64,000 bases of DNA from Conchocele bisecta (taxonomy: Eukaryota; Mollusca; Bivalvia; Lucinida; Thyasiridae). Position numbers and translations under genes: made by a program. A model generated the notes under the pieces. It saw only the letters and a list, made by a program, of their open reading frames with translations, had not been told where the DNA came from and made no database searches. Of the stretch, positions 33,878 through 43,837 are shown in pieces; within the stretch, counting starts at the first letter, position 1; each line of letters opens with the position of its first letter. The stretch lies in NCBI GenBank assembly GCA_029237695.1, contig CM055267.1, positions 13,667,043 to 13,731,042 on the forward strand. The letters run 5' to 3'.

Positions 33878-36800
33878 ATAAGTATAATGACGACCTTTGT
33901 CTGTTCAGGTGTCTATCTATGCATATGACAGATAAAAGACCCGATAGATGTACAGAAAAGGCGAAAGAACTTAGTAAGCAATATATTGGTAGTAATGTGG
34001 TTTCACCAATTCCTTTTTCAGATCTGAAAAAGGTTGAAGAGTTTTTTAAAATCGGTATAGAAGTATATCAACCCACCCAATGTAACGTATGGTGGTTGAA
34101 AAAGGTACCAGCGCACTATAAGGCAATAGGTAATAAACCAATGACAATAGGACTGTTTAATAATCACGCATTTCTAATAAAAAACCTTAAAAACCTATCT
34201 AAAATTTACGCCTGCGATAATTGCAAGCAGAAATTCACGAAAGCGAGTAATATGAAGAGACACGGACCAAAATGTATGAAAGGTGAGACAAAAGTAGTAT
34301 GTGATGGTAATTATTTAGAGCGCCCGCGTTCGTCGTTCGAGAAAGCGTTCTACCCAAAAAGTTCTAAACAGTTATGGGGCGATCGATTGGATGTACTCTG
34401 TGGAAAAGCGCGAGGGAATTCACATTCACCACGAACAGTGTGGACACGGGGGTGAAAGATGGATTTTAGGAGCTCCAGTAGATGGATACTGTCCAGAAAC
34501 CAATACCGTATATCAATATCACGGCTGTTACTGGCACGGGTGTGAGATTCATGCAAAACATAGAAAAGAAGAACGCGCATCCACTATGAGAAGAGATACA
34601 CTTATTAGAAGAAGCAAAGAATTCAACCTAGTAGTTATGTAGGAATGCGAATTTCAAAGAACTGGTAAAGACATAAAGATCGGTTGCGACACTACTCTTT
34701 ATCCATATCAGATAGTATACGATTTTGAGGCATATCTCAACCCAGAATTTGAAACTCTCGGTAATAATCTACAGTACGAAGCCGAGCACGTTCCGGTAAG
34801 CGTTAGTATAGGAGATAATTTCTCAGGAACAGTAACTCATATTTGTGATAAAGATCCCGCAAAACTTATAGAAAAATTCGTAGAAGATTTAAAAGTCAGG
34901 GGAAAAGCTATAAGAGAAGAAGTGTGGTCAAGATATGGGTTTAAAACAGAACATTTACGTAAAAACCAAATCGCCAAGATCGAACAGTGGATAGAGCAAG
35001 TACCGGTTATAGGTTTTAACAGCAGTAAGTACGATATAAACTTAATAAAGAAATACCTAGTAGGCGAACTGGCATCAACAACAAAGAAAGTAATGGTCGG
35101 AAAACGTGCAAACGCAACAATATTTCTATTTACTCCAGAGTTTAGATTTCTTGATGTAATACTTTATCTAGGACCCGGTGTAAGTTACGATAGTTGGATA
35201 AAAGCCTACGAATGCAAAGGACAGAAATCTTTCTTTCCTTATGAGTGGTTCGATTCTCCAGACAAACTGGATTACCCAGGACTACCGGATATAGAGAATT
35301 GGTATTTCCAAACCTATCTGGGAAAATGTTAATAGATATAAACAGAATTAAGTAAAATTGTCGTAGAATTTTCGAAGAAAATAATATGAAAACTTTCAGA
35401 GATTGGTTGAAATATTATAACGATTTAGATGTAGCACCGTTCCTAGAAGCGGTGGAAAAAATGTGTGAATTTTATAAACACAGAGGTGTGGATATTTTCA
35501 AAGATGCGGTAACACTACCTGGAGTAGCTATACAATATTTATTGAGAGGAACCATTAAAGAACAAAAATCTTCAAAGACGATTATACCGGAGGATGCTCT
35601 ATATGCACCAAAAGAAGAAACATACGAAATGATGAAGGACGCTCTAGTTGGCGGTCCATCAATAGTATTTACACGATATGCAGAAGCTGGTGTTTCAAAT
35701 ATTAGAGTGGGTTCCAAACCGTGCAAGGCTGTTTTGGGGTACGACGCAAACGCGTTATATTTATCTACGTTAAATAAAGAGATGCCGTGTGGGAGAGAAA
35801 CTATACACCATATAGATACCCCACATAACCCTAAATTTATTAAAAAGTTTTGTAAAAGAGTTTATCCGGAGACTGGTTTGGGTTTGCGGAGGTGGATATA
35901 GAAGTTCCACACAACTTAAAACATAAGTTTTCTGAAATGTCCCCAATATTTATAAACAGAGAAGTAGAGGTTGATGAAGTTCCCACACACATGTTAAAAT
36001 ATTTAAAAGATACTGGGCGAACAAGAGGAGATGGAAAAAAATTGGTGGGATCTATGACAGCCACTAAAGTATTGCTGTACGCGCCACTGTTGAAATGGTA
36101 TTTAAAACACGGCCTAGAAATAACTGGAGTTCATCGTGTTATAGATTATATTAGCGGAAAACCATTCGAATGGTTCGCAAAAGAAGCTACAGCCGCAAGA
36201 CGAAGGTGGGTGATGTAGAACCAAATAAGAAACCAGTAGCCGACATAATGAAATTATTAGGAAACTCGTGTTGTGGAAAAATGATAGAGGCAACGGAGAG
36301 ACATTTAAATACGACATATACACAAAACGAAACCTGTGTTGACAAAGCATTAAGATCCGCGTATTTTGATGATTTAGGAAGAGATAGGAGATGCGTACGA
36401 AATATCTTCAAGAAAACCCAGGTGTGCGGTAAAGAGACCATTCCATTGTGGAATAGCGGTTTATCAACTAGCTAAATTGAGAATGTTGGAATTTTACTAC
36501 GAATTTCTTGACAAATACGTAAAAAGAGAAGACTTTGAATTAATACAGATGATACGGATAGTATGTATATAGGAGTTAGTGGAAAAACGATAGAGGAATT
36601 GATTAGACCTAACTTACTAGACGGGTTTGAAAAAGAAAAAAAGAAATGGTTGGCTTGGGATAAATGGAGCGAAAGAGAGCCCGGACTTTTCAAAATGGAA
36701 TTTAGCGGAGATAGGGCGATAGCGTTATCTAGTAAGTGTTATTTTGTAGAAAAACTTTAATTCTATTAATAAAAACTCTGCGAAAGGAATGTCCAAGAGA

Positions 36801-37007
36801 ACTAACAATTTAAATTGGGATAGATATAAACGAGTACTAACCGAAACTACAGAAGATGGAAAACACATTATAGATGTAGCACAAAATAGGGGATTTAAAA
36901 TGAAAGACGGTGTTATGAAAACGTACTGTCAACAAAAATTAGGACTCTCGGCATACTACGATAAAAGACGTGTGTTACCAGACGGAATACATACAGAACC
37001 TCTCTAA
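33865..37007 (+). pseudogene. Protein-primed family B DNA polymerase (PolB), broken
   Basis: This is the replicative enzyme of the element. Domains in order: an OTU-like segment with DDLCLFRC (33888-33912) and a later NNHAFLI His (about 34160); a C2H2 finger CDNCKQKF...HGPKC (34213-34275); a nuclease-like segment VDGYCPETNTVYQYHGC...WHGC (34475-34550); exonuclease motifs YDFEAY (about 34718), FNSSKYDINLI (about 35015) and YYNDLDVAPF (about 35412); polymerase motif A YDANALYL (about 35740), motif B KLLGNSCCG (about 36252) and motif C DTDS (36552-36563); and a C-terminal end at 37007. Frameshifts lie near 34400-34450, 35322, 35862, 36205, 36440, 36550 and 36750; in-frame stops lie at 34640-34642 (TAG) and 35353-35355 (TAA). 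Motifs are intact but the frame is not. Motif B has Cys where Tyr is usual. Confidence 0.9.
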
Positions 37008-37051
37008 TGATTTATTTAATAATTTTGAAAAAAATTATGAAAATTAACAAT

Positions 37052-38082
37052 CTAAAGACTCTGATGATCCGGGGGTAGCTGGGTGTCAGAAGGCACCGCG
37101 AGAAGTTCTTCACGAACAAACCCTCGAGATGGCCCATCATCCAAATAGTAGAGCAAGGGCTCATCGGGCATGGTAATAGATCGATCTAGATGATATACAT
37201 TGAGAGACCCACATGGATCAGTCGCGCGGCGGCTGCCACCTTCGAGCTCTCCCGGTTAGATAGAGGTACCGGACATCAATATCTGATGGAAGCCGTTGCT
37301 CCTCTAAACCAACGGGTCGCCCGCGCGAGACGGCAGAGGGCTCGCTCGTCACCCTTTTAAACTTGATGACATCTACGGGCTTCTTACCTATCAATCTGGT
37401 CACCTCTCCGTTCAGTGCGGAGACCACGGCGGGCAGTCTGGCCACCCACTCGGTCGATCGCGAATGAGGGTCTACAAGTTCTTTAGCGTATTGGTGTCCG
37501 AACAGTCTCTCAGCCAGGGTTCGATTGAAGCGTTCCACGATCCCCTGGTCCCGGTGGATGTTGACGCGGCCGCGTCTGACAGAAACTTCGTGCTTAGACA
37601 ATAGATGAGAGACGGCGCCCATGAACTCGCGGCCGGGATCGACCTGGAGAAGATTCGGCCATTTGAGAGGACTCCTTATATATTCGGGAGAGAGCCTCGG
37701 CCACCTCCTTAGACTCTTTAGTGGCCAACGGCTCAGCCCCCTTATAACGACTCGCTACGTCAACGACTGTCAGCACGTACTTGTACGTCTTACGACCGAC
37801 GCGATCGTGAGGGAGAAACAGGAGATCCGCTTGGTGAACTTGGTTCGGTACCGGCACGTCGAATTTCGGGCGCGGAATATTGTGAGGCGCGGGTAAATAG
37901 ATCTGCCAGATGGCCTGCTTCTTGAGCCATTCCTTGACAGCGTTTTCTGAAACCTTGGTCGCTGCCACGAGGTTCTTGATGGCAGCGAGTCCCTTCCAGT
38001 AGCCGCGGGGGCTATAGTACACGTTCGCTAGCTTGCGCGTTAGGCGAACCGATAGTTTGGTATTAAGTTTGCGCGTGTTCAT
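37052..38082 (-). pseudogene. Polinton rve-family integrase, two frame breaks
   Basis: A DDE integrase of retroviral type that would insert the element. It opens at 38082 with the conserved YYSPRGYWKG...AIKNLVAATKVS segment (helical, before the core). The first catalytic Asp lies in HQADLLFLPHD (37801-37838), the second in DPGREFMG (about 37617-37645), and the Glu in GIVERFNRTL (about 37530), followed by the LFGHQYAKE helix. The C-terminal part after 37262 (PGELEGG, YYLDDGPSRGFVREELL, stop at 37052) is in a third frame. Breaks are near 37640-37670 and 37262. It is last in the minus-strand block and converges on the polymerase, with only 44 bases between the two stops. Confidence 0.9.
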
Positions 38083-38161
38083 CGTATGCGATGTATTCTA
38101 ATATATCTGACAATCTCCAACATGCCCTCGCCAGATCGTCCGGTAACTGCGTCGATAATAA

Positions 38162-38413
38162 TCAACCTTTATTGGAAGTGCAATCGCGATTGGGGGTTAA
38201 GTTCTGAAGGAAATTGGGAAAATCTAATCCCCCAGGATTGGTGGAGGAATCTAACATCCGCTTTGCGAAAAGGGTGGCCGCTTTTTCGTCCTCCCGCCAC
38301 GTCTCGAGAGAATCTCGGGCCAGACGAATCATACCCTTTGCACCAGCTATGCGGTGTTTAAGGGAAGTGTAGCCTACATCAATCATAGCAAAATAAAGTT
38401 CGTCAACTGACAT
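38162..38413 (-). CDS. Small Polinton protein of unknown function
   Basis: 83 codons, Met at 38413, with no stop-containing gap to its neighbours. The centre is helical and charged (AGAKGMIRLARDSLETWRED, then EKAATLFAKRMLDS). No membrane segment or known motif. It follows the membrane-protein genes in the same minus-strand block and precedes the integrase. The last 20 residues may be altered by a frame break (NPGGLDFPNF). Confidence 0.5.
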   Translation of the reverse strand: MSVDELYFAMIDVGYTSLKHRIAGAKGMIRLARDSLETWREDEKAATLFAKRMLDSSTNPGGLDFPNFLQNLTPNRDCTSNKG

Positions 38414-38455
38414 CGTTCTATATATATATATTTATTTATAATTAATTTAAAATAA

Positions 38456-38821
38456 TTAATTTAAAATCTCGATTGAATATAGTAGCCGACGAGACCCACC
38501 ACACCCATTCCCACGACGATGAACGCGATCTCGCGGTCTTTTTGGGCCTCTGACGTACTTGCGGTTGGCTTCTTCAACGTTCTGAAAAGTTTGTGCGGCG
38601 TGATTTTCGCGGCGAAGCTCTTCATTGACCCAGTCAAGATGGGCGGTTCGTTTTTCCGACCACGCTTCCTTTGCGTTATTGAATTGTTCTACAGCTAAAT
38701 CGTGACTCGTACTCTCCTCATCCACGTTTGAGTTTTGTAGTTTAGATAATAGAAAGTTGCTGCCGGTGAACGCAAATGCGTTTAAGAGCGCACCACCTAC
38801 CATTATTGCGATTGAAGCCAT
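38456..38821 (-). pseudogene. Small two-TM Polinton membrane protein (C-terminus out of frame)
   Basis: Starts at 38821 directly after the stop of the previous gene. An N-terminal hydrophobic segment (IAIMVGGALLNAFAFTG) is followed by a charged coiled-coil region (DLAVEQFNNAKEAW...LDWVNEELRRENHAAQTF). After codon about 88 the open frame turns Arg-rich, while another frame over the same bases gives QKDREIAFIVVGMGVVGLVG, a clear second membrane helix ending at a stop, so a one-base break near 38555 is likely. I recall similar proteins in marine invertebrate Polintons; function is unknown, perhaps a virion membrane or assembly protein. Confidence 0.7.
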
Positions 38822-39055
38822 TTATTTCCATATATTAACTGGTAGAATTCCAGCTTTAACTAGATAATCTCGGGTCCAAACTGCGGCCGCTACATCTAAG
38901 GTCGCGAGCCCTACGTCTCTCACAGTAAAGTCCAATTTGGGAGCGGATCCTCCTAGGGCCATCTTTGATAGTCGAGCATACCCGATACTGAAACCCGATA
39001 TCACCACGGCGTGATAAAGCGCATTCACTAACATTTTACCGTCTTGTTCAGCCAT
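38822..39055 (-). CDS. Small Polinton membrane protein
   Basis: 77 codons, intact. Its ATG shares one base with the stop of the upstream frame (TAATG), and its stop abuts the next ATG at 38821. Hydrophobic segments are at residues 9-27 (LVNALYHAVVISGFSIGYA) and, weaker, at about 48-58. No catalytic motif. The tight packing with both neighbours suggests one transcript or closely spaced small transcripts. Confidence 0.6.
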   Translation of the reverse strand: MAEQDGKMLVNALYHAVVISGFSIGYARLSKMALGGSAPKLDFTVRDVGLATLDVAAAVWTRDYLVKAGILPVNIWK

Positions 39056-39586
39056 TATTGCATATAAAAGGGGTCGCGATCAATGTTTAAATGGGGCGCG
39101 TCCAATCGCGATTGGTGTTTCGTAACTTTCTTCTGAACACTGGCTGGTTGTTTTTTCGATAATAGGGGGTATTTCCACACGCACAGGGCACCAACAACTG
39201 CCAGACCACCACCAACAACCCAACTCCAATTCACGAATTTGGGTTCAATCGGATTCGCGGTTGGTATTGGGTGACAAATTCTTTGAATTTGGGTGTGCTT
39301 CCAATTCGTGAATTGGGGTTGTACTCAACTCTGTCTTCAGATGTTTTGCTGTCTCCGTCCCCGATTGCAACCCCAATCTCGATTGGAGTTTAGCCTCTCG
39401 AAGCTCGGCGAGTATTTTATCTTGTTTAACTTTTCGGGTGGCAGCCGCCGCCCGCCCAGCTGCCTGTCTTTTGGGATTTTTTATATGCGGTATGTCATCC
39501 AGTGGCGGAGTAACACTCGGGTTCGATTGGGTTGGAGCAATCGGGTTCAACTCCGTCACTCTCGCGGGTGTGTCTTGTGTCATCAT
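39055..39586 (-). pseudogene. Pro/Ser-rich tail-anchored Polinton protein, frame break
   Basis: The frame from Met 39586 runs 113 codons: a Pro-rich start (NPIAPTQSNPSVTPP), then a basic helix with Ala-rich repeats (RAAAATRKVKQDKILAELRE). Near 39255 another frame takes over with VVGGGLAVVGALCVW, a membrane helix, then a basic tail to a stop at 39055-39057. The switch is marked by CCCAATACCAACCGC. Read together this is a single-pass protein of about 176 residues. Function unknown. Confidence 0.6.
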
Positions 39587-40274
39587 TTTCAGGGCTTATA
39601 GTTCGTGGGCATATATGTCCAAATTGACAGTGTTTACCCGTGGTCAACGCGGTTGTCAGCGGAGCTAAGTACATTCCAAACTTGTGATAAATTGAGCAGC
39701 AGGCTGTTCTAAGAGTGTGACCTATAAAAGGGTCAGTCTCTAGATCCTCAATCAATCCCGCGGTGTTTGGTATAGGGAGAAGTATACTAACGGCGGTTGC
39801 GTACAAATGAATAGCCGCCGATCCGAGAGTTTTTGTCATCTCCGCACCTAACCTAGATTCGTATCGCGCATACATTTTATCGATCTCCGCATCTGACATC
39901 TTATCCATCTGAAAAACTGAGAGACGCCTACCGAGATAATGCTCCGATTGTCCCCCAGCAACCAGCGCAGCTAGCCGCTCTCGTCGCGCCGCATTTTCAT
40001 TTTCATTCGGAGTCGTTGCACTCAACCCAATACCAACCGCCGTTGGAGTTGATTCCGATTGCTCTGTCGGATCATTATCTATGTTGGCAGTCGGAGTTGA
40101 GGTTTCTTCTATTAGCTGATCGAGAAGTTCGTCGCAGTTCATTTTTCTTAAAATTAATTTAACTATTCTAACAAGTCTCATCACTTTAACATATTGCAAA
40201 GCGCACCACCCGATACTTATGATCACCATTATGCTCGCAACAAAGCTCGCAGCGGAGCACCAAATTGTTAACAT
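39495..40274 (-). CDS. Polinton membrane protein, conserved core
   Basis: 259 codons from Met 40274. An N-terminal hydrophobic segment (FVASIMVIISIGWCALQYV) is followed by a short amphipathic stretch, an acidic low-complexity linker, and a folded region from about residue 120 (MDKMSDAEIDKMYARYESRL...KTLGSAAIHLYATAVSILLPI). The last 30 residues (after GKHCQFGHIC, about 39600) overlap the next gene and look like run-on after a frame break; a stop in another frame lies at about 39600, just before the next ATG. An alternative start is the inner Met at residue 45. I recognise it only as a Polinton-associated protein. Confidence 0.6.
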   Translation of the reverse strand: MLTIWCSAASFVASIMVIISIGWCALQYVKVMRLVRIVKLILRKMNCDELLDQLIEETSTPTANIDNDPTEQSESTPTAVGIGLSATTPNENENAARRERLAALVAGGQSEHYLGRRLSVFQMDKMSDAEIDKMYARYESRLGAEMTKTLGSAAIHLYATAVSILLPIPNTAGLIEDLETDPFIGHTLRTACCSIYHKFGMYLAPLTTALTTGKHCQFGHICPRTISPENDDTRHTRESDGVEPDCSNPIEPECYSATG

Positions 40275-40385
40275 TGTTAACCATTGTTCAGCATTTGTTC
40301 AACATTTGTTAAGCATTTGTTCAGCATTGTTCAGCAATTGCTAAGCATTGTTCAGCATTGTTCAGCATTTGTTCAGTAATTGCTA
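40262..40385. repeat. TTGTTCAGCAT short tandem repeat
   Basis: About ten irregular copies of an 11-12-bp word (TTGTTCAGCATT, TTGCTAAGCATT) between the ATPase gene and the membrane protein gene. It covers the start region of the latter on the minus strand and may be a spacer or contain the promoter. Confidence 0.65.
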
Positions 40386-40399
40386 ATTAATTATAAAAA

Positions 40400-41182
40400 T
40401 TAATTGATAACTTCGTAAGCAGTTGGTTGATCAGTCTTTAGCAAAAGCTTGGCGTGCTTAGTTTCCGAAAGCATCTGTCGAACCTCCAGGCGCTCCTCGC
40501 GCGTTGGGATAACGTCATTCTCTCGAAGACAGTCATCGAATGAGTCTCGGTCCTTGCAGTGAAAGAGGGCGACCCATTTCGTTTGCTCGCGCAGATCCTT
40601 GAGGACGGCGTTGTACTTTTGAGTGGATATCCATACGCTTTGCCTAGCATGGCGGCCAGAAAATGCGAGCTCGGAGAGCATGTCCTTCTTTTTGGTCATC
40701 GCCGCCTTGGCCGAGCAATCGTCAATCACGTATAGGGTGGGCTCACCCTGGAATCTTTGGTATAAACCACGCAACCAATCGTGAAGCTTTTCACCGGGGT
40801 CAATAACGTATACCTCAGGGTTGGTCCATATCCAAGTTCGCCGCTGATAAGTATCGTTGTGCCGCACAGTGGGACACAGGATCACAATGTGGCGAAAGGC
40901 ATCGCGGTAGGACTCCTCGAGCAAGTCGAGGATGAAAACCGTTTTTCCACATCCTGTCTGCCCACATATTATGACAGAGTGGGCATCTCCAATCGTGAAT
41001 TGGTATTGATTGCTAATTTTCTTAATTAATTCTTTAGAATTATCAAATTTATTAATTATTAAATCGTTAGAATGATTGCTAATTTTCTTAATTAATTCTT
41101 TAGAATTATCAAATTTATTAATTAATAAATCGTTAGATGATTTTTTTATTAAATCAATAGAGTGCTGAGACGTATCGGCCAT
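40400..41182 (-). CDS. DNA-packaging ATPase (FtsK/HerA, A32-like)
   Basis: 260 codons, intact. Walker A is GQTGCGKT (residues 74-81), Walker B TLYVIDD (149-155), followed by a sensor-type segment (SGRHARQSVWISTQ). The family pumps viral DNA into capsids. The N-terminus has two copies of a 20-residue segment (NDLIINKFDNSKELIKKISN; residues 17-36 and 39-58), visible in DNA at 41015-41135 as a tandem repeat; most packaging ATPases lack this, and it may be a recent expansion. Its start overlaps the capsid gene by 29 bases. Confidence 0.9.
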   Translation of the reverse strand: MADTSQHSIDLIKKSSNDLLINKFDNSKELIKKISNHSNDLIINKFDNSKELIKKISNQYQFTIGDAHSVIICGQTGCGKTVFILDLLEESYRDAFRHIVILCPTVRHNDTYQRRTWIWTNPEVYVIDPGEKLHDWLRGLYQRFQGEPTLYVIDDCSAKAAMTKKKDMLSELAFSGRHARQSVWISTQKYNAVLKDLREQTKWVALFHCKDRDSFDDCLRENDVIPTREERLEVRQMLSETKHAKLLLKTDQPTAYEVIN

Positions 41183-42450
41183 CTTCGATGTTGAGTTGTG
41201 CGTCTGTAATTATATATAAGTACACGTTCAATGGCCCGGCTCCGTCCGCCTCTTTGGTTATCTGGATCGTCACACCCTCGCTAGCATTCTCAACTTGGCG
41301 TCCGCTGCCGTGTATTTGGTCGTCGTCGCTGGCTCGCATGTCTAGCCATAACGCGTATTTGGTATTCAGGAACTCCGCGAGGGAGACGGCCGAGAGATGC
41401 AGGTCTTTGGCAACCGCTGCAACCTCCGGAGAGCGCTTAGAGCCGGCAGCAAACTGCTTTCTTACTTCGTCCCACTGCTGGTGCATGCGAAGACCCGCGC
41501 TGTAGAGTTGATTGGGAAACTCCCTCGATCGTCACCTCTACCTTCGTGATTTTGGGTTATAGAATTTGTCGGTTTTTTCTAGCACCGAACGCGAACCGAG
41601 CATCCTCGAACAACATCATTATACCTTTCATCGAGCGAGCGGGTACGTTGACGTTAATATTCCACAATGTGTCGCCTTTGTCTTTCGTCATCTTGCGATG
41701 GCGAAGAACTCGGTCGTAAAGTATGGCAACGCGCCCGGCGTACTGGGTTCTGATCAATCGCGCGAGTTCGGGCATCGTGACCATGTCGTACTCCAGCGAA
41801 ACATTATCGATCGTATACGTCGATAACAGGTCGCTGGTTATGAGAACTCGGCCGTAGTCATTGAACGTTAGTTCGTATTCGAGGCGGTCAGCCAAAGCGC
41901 TCTGATAGTAGGGCATGTGACTCTCCAGCAACTCAAAGTCGAGCGGGATGTAGAAGCGGTTGCCGTAAGCGCCCGCGACCGCATTGTCACTCGCGTTGTT
42001 ATCTACCTTGTTACCAGCCCCGATTCTAAGTTTGGTTACGTTCTTATTTTTGCTTGTGTCAATACCCTGATAGACAGCGTTTTCGCGCTCTTGCGCCGTC
42101 TTCCATAGGTCCTGATAACAATGGTAGACGTCGCTGTCGTCGATCGACATCACCTCATTACCAGAAATCTTTATCATGGTCTTCTTGACGATGGCGCGAC
42201 CAAGGTTCTGAACGACGGTTCGGTCCGCGTCCGTCGACGTCAGCGAAATAGTGAAAGCGAGGCGAACAGTACCCGGCACAATGACGTCGTTAGCTCCGAG
42301 GTTGGGGAAGCGGACCAAGAGCTGCTGGTTCTGGTCGATCGTCGATGGGTTGTTCGTAATAACGACACTCTGTCTCATGCCTTTTGCCCCGAGGGGCTCA
42401 CGCAGTCTGCGGTATGGATTGAGTTTGCGACCGTATTGACTCGAAGACAT
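41154..42450 (-). pseudogene. Candidate major capsid protein, two frame breaks near the C-terminal third
   Basis: Starts at 42450 and reads to 41557 in one frame; the bases at 41530-41570 continue in a second frame and 41154-41530 in a third. The total would be about 430 residues. Segments suggesting a jelly-roll capsid fold are long alternating beta stretches with few charged helices (GTVRLAFTISL, MIKISGNEV, RFYIPLDFELL, RLEYELTFNDYGRVLI), the NVPARSMKGIMMLFED segment, and the late YALWLDMRASDDDQIHGSG and GPLNVYLYIITDAQL segments. Its place directly before the packaging ATPase also fits. It is shorter than the roughly 600-residue capsid protein of classic Polintons. I recall this shorter type from cnidarian and mollusc elements; the capsid call is inference. 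Confidence 0.65.
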
Positions 42451-42519
42451 AATTTAGTGAATCTATATTAAACCCGTATGGTTTTGTCTTTAATACATAA
42501 TTAATTTTAAGAAATTAAT
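42451..42519. promoter_or_regulatory. Divergent AT-rich promoter region
   Basis: Only 69 bases separate the start codons of the capsid gene (minus) and the gene at 42520 (plus). The stretch is AT-rich (CTATATTAAA, TTAATACATAATTAATTTT) and must carry the control of both if they have own promoters. A matching TTAATTTTAAGAAA word recurs before the fibre-like gene (46010-46030) and at 48580-48660, so it may be a shared element signal. Confidence 0.45.
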
Positions 42520-43837
42520 ATGGCTGATTACGATAATGACATGTATGAAATCGGCAGAGACGATTACGTCGATGCGGATGAGGATGATTATGACATAGAT
42601 GATTATAATGACGAAACACCCTTGATACAACCTACAGTTCCAATCCAATCGGTGGAATTAGGTGGCGCTACCGGCAGCGTTGGTCAAAGTCTGGAATTAC
42701 TCAAGGGAGCTGTAGACGACTACTACAACAGTTTGGCAGAAAAAGGTGTGGTCCCATCTGTCGCTCGCGACTACTACAAGTTCGAATTGGATCTGAACGG
42801 TAGATTGCGACTAAAAGCATCAAATGTCCCGATCGTCAACACGATGACCGGTAAACCCCTAGCGATGAGCACCATTGCCGGATACCGGGGCGGTGGCCAA
42901 CTCATAAGGAGCGAACTAGGATTTCCAGATTGGACGCGTGGTAAAACAATTATGCCTACCCGCGCTGTAGAGGCCCTACAGTCTACCGACGAAACGATGG
43001 CGAAAACGGCCTCCGCGATAGAAACGGTCGCGCTCAGCGATGTCCCTCGAGTAGCCACCGACGCTATTAACACGATGGAGACCACGTTCAGCTTCCAATC
43101 CCAATTGGGGGAAATACTCAACGATTACCCACCGTTACCTCTTCGCGAACTCCGGGGCCTCGATAAGGCTCTACAAACGGTCCGGGGCGAACTGGTCCTT
43201 AACCTCGCCAAACTCTCGTCGCTGGATGAACATATCGCGCTAGAAGAAAGAAAACTGGAGGAAGCTGGTGGTGATAGAGAATCTACCGAGCGGATCAACA
43301 AACGCTTGCGGTCGTTGCGGGATGAAAGAGCAGCTCGTTTGGAGGCTGCCTCTACTAACCGTGAGACACTCCGCACCCAAATAAGTCGGATCCGCGAAAC
43401 AATCTCGAGGGTACTGCGCGAGGAGACGATACTCGGTGAGCGTACGACAATCGGTGAGCGTCTTCGCACTCTATTCAGAGAACAGGGCATCACGATAGCA
43501 AGCATCCTCGTTGCTATCAGCATGACTATATCGACCATAGTTCTAGCTTTCACTGGTGGTGCGGCCAGCACCCACACCACCACCACCCGCGCCATCAGGC
43601 GGAGCCAAGGAGTGGGTAAAAAAACAACTAAAAGCCCTCGCCAGTCTCCTGGCTAAATTAGCCGAAAAGGCGGCTGCCGCACTACCTGGACTGATCGGAA
43701 GTATCGTTTCTTACTTGCTATCTATATTATCAAAAACGGCCGGATGGCTAGCCAAAAATACTTGGGCTTTAATCGTGGCAATCGCCGGTCTCCTACTATT
43801 CTTCGCCAGAGAGTTCCTAAAACCAAAGCGCAAATAA
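42520..43837 (+). pseudogene. Large coiled-coil protein with two C-terminal TM helices, one frame break
   Basis: Starts at 42520 with an acidic, Asp/Tyr-rich head (residues 1-35), a folded region (residues 60-150), then a long coiled coil (about 200-315) and a hydrophobic helix (ITIASILVAISMTISTIVLAF). Near 43555 the frame shifts; the following frame continues with a Pro-rich linker (APTPPPPAPSGG), an amphipathic Ala/Leu-rich segment (WVKKQLKALASLLAKLAEKA), a helix ALPGLIGSIVSYLLSIL and a last membrane helix (ALIVAIAGLLLFFA), stop at 43837. The two parts together give about 438 residues. It is recognisable as a recurrent Polinton protein; role unknown. It overlaps the opposite gene by 21 bases at its end. 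Confidence 0.7.

Noticed and set aside
33029..37007. Programmed ribosomal frameshifting in the polymerase gene
   Set aside because: Too many breaks in both directions, plus true stop codons, and no consistent slippery-site context.
43125..43595. 156-codon minus-strand ORF
   Set aside because: Ser/Arg-rich shadow of the coiled-coil gene at 42520.
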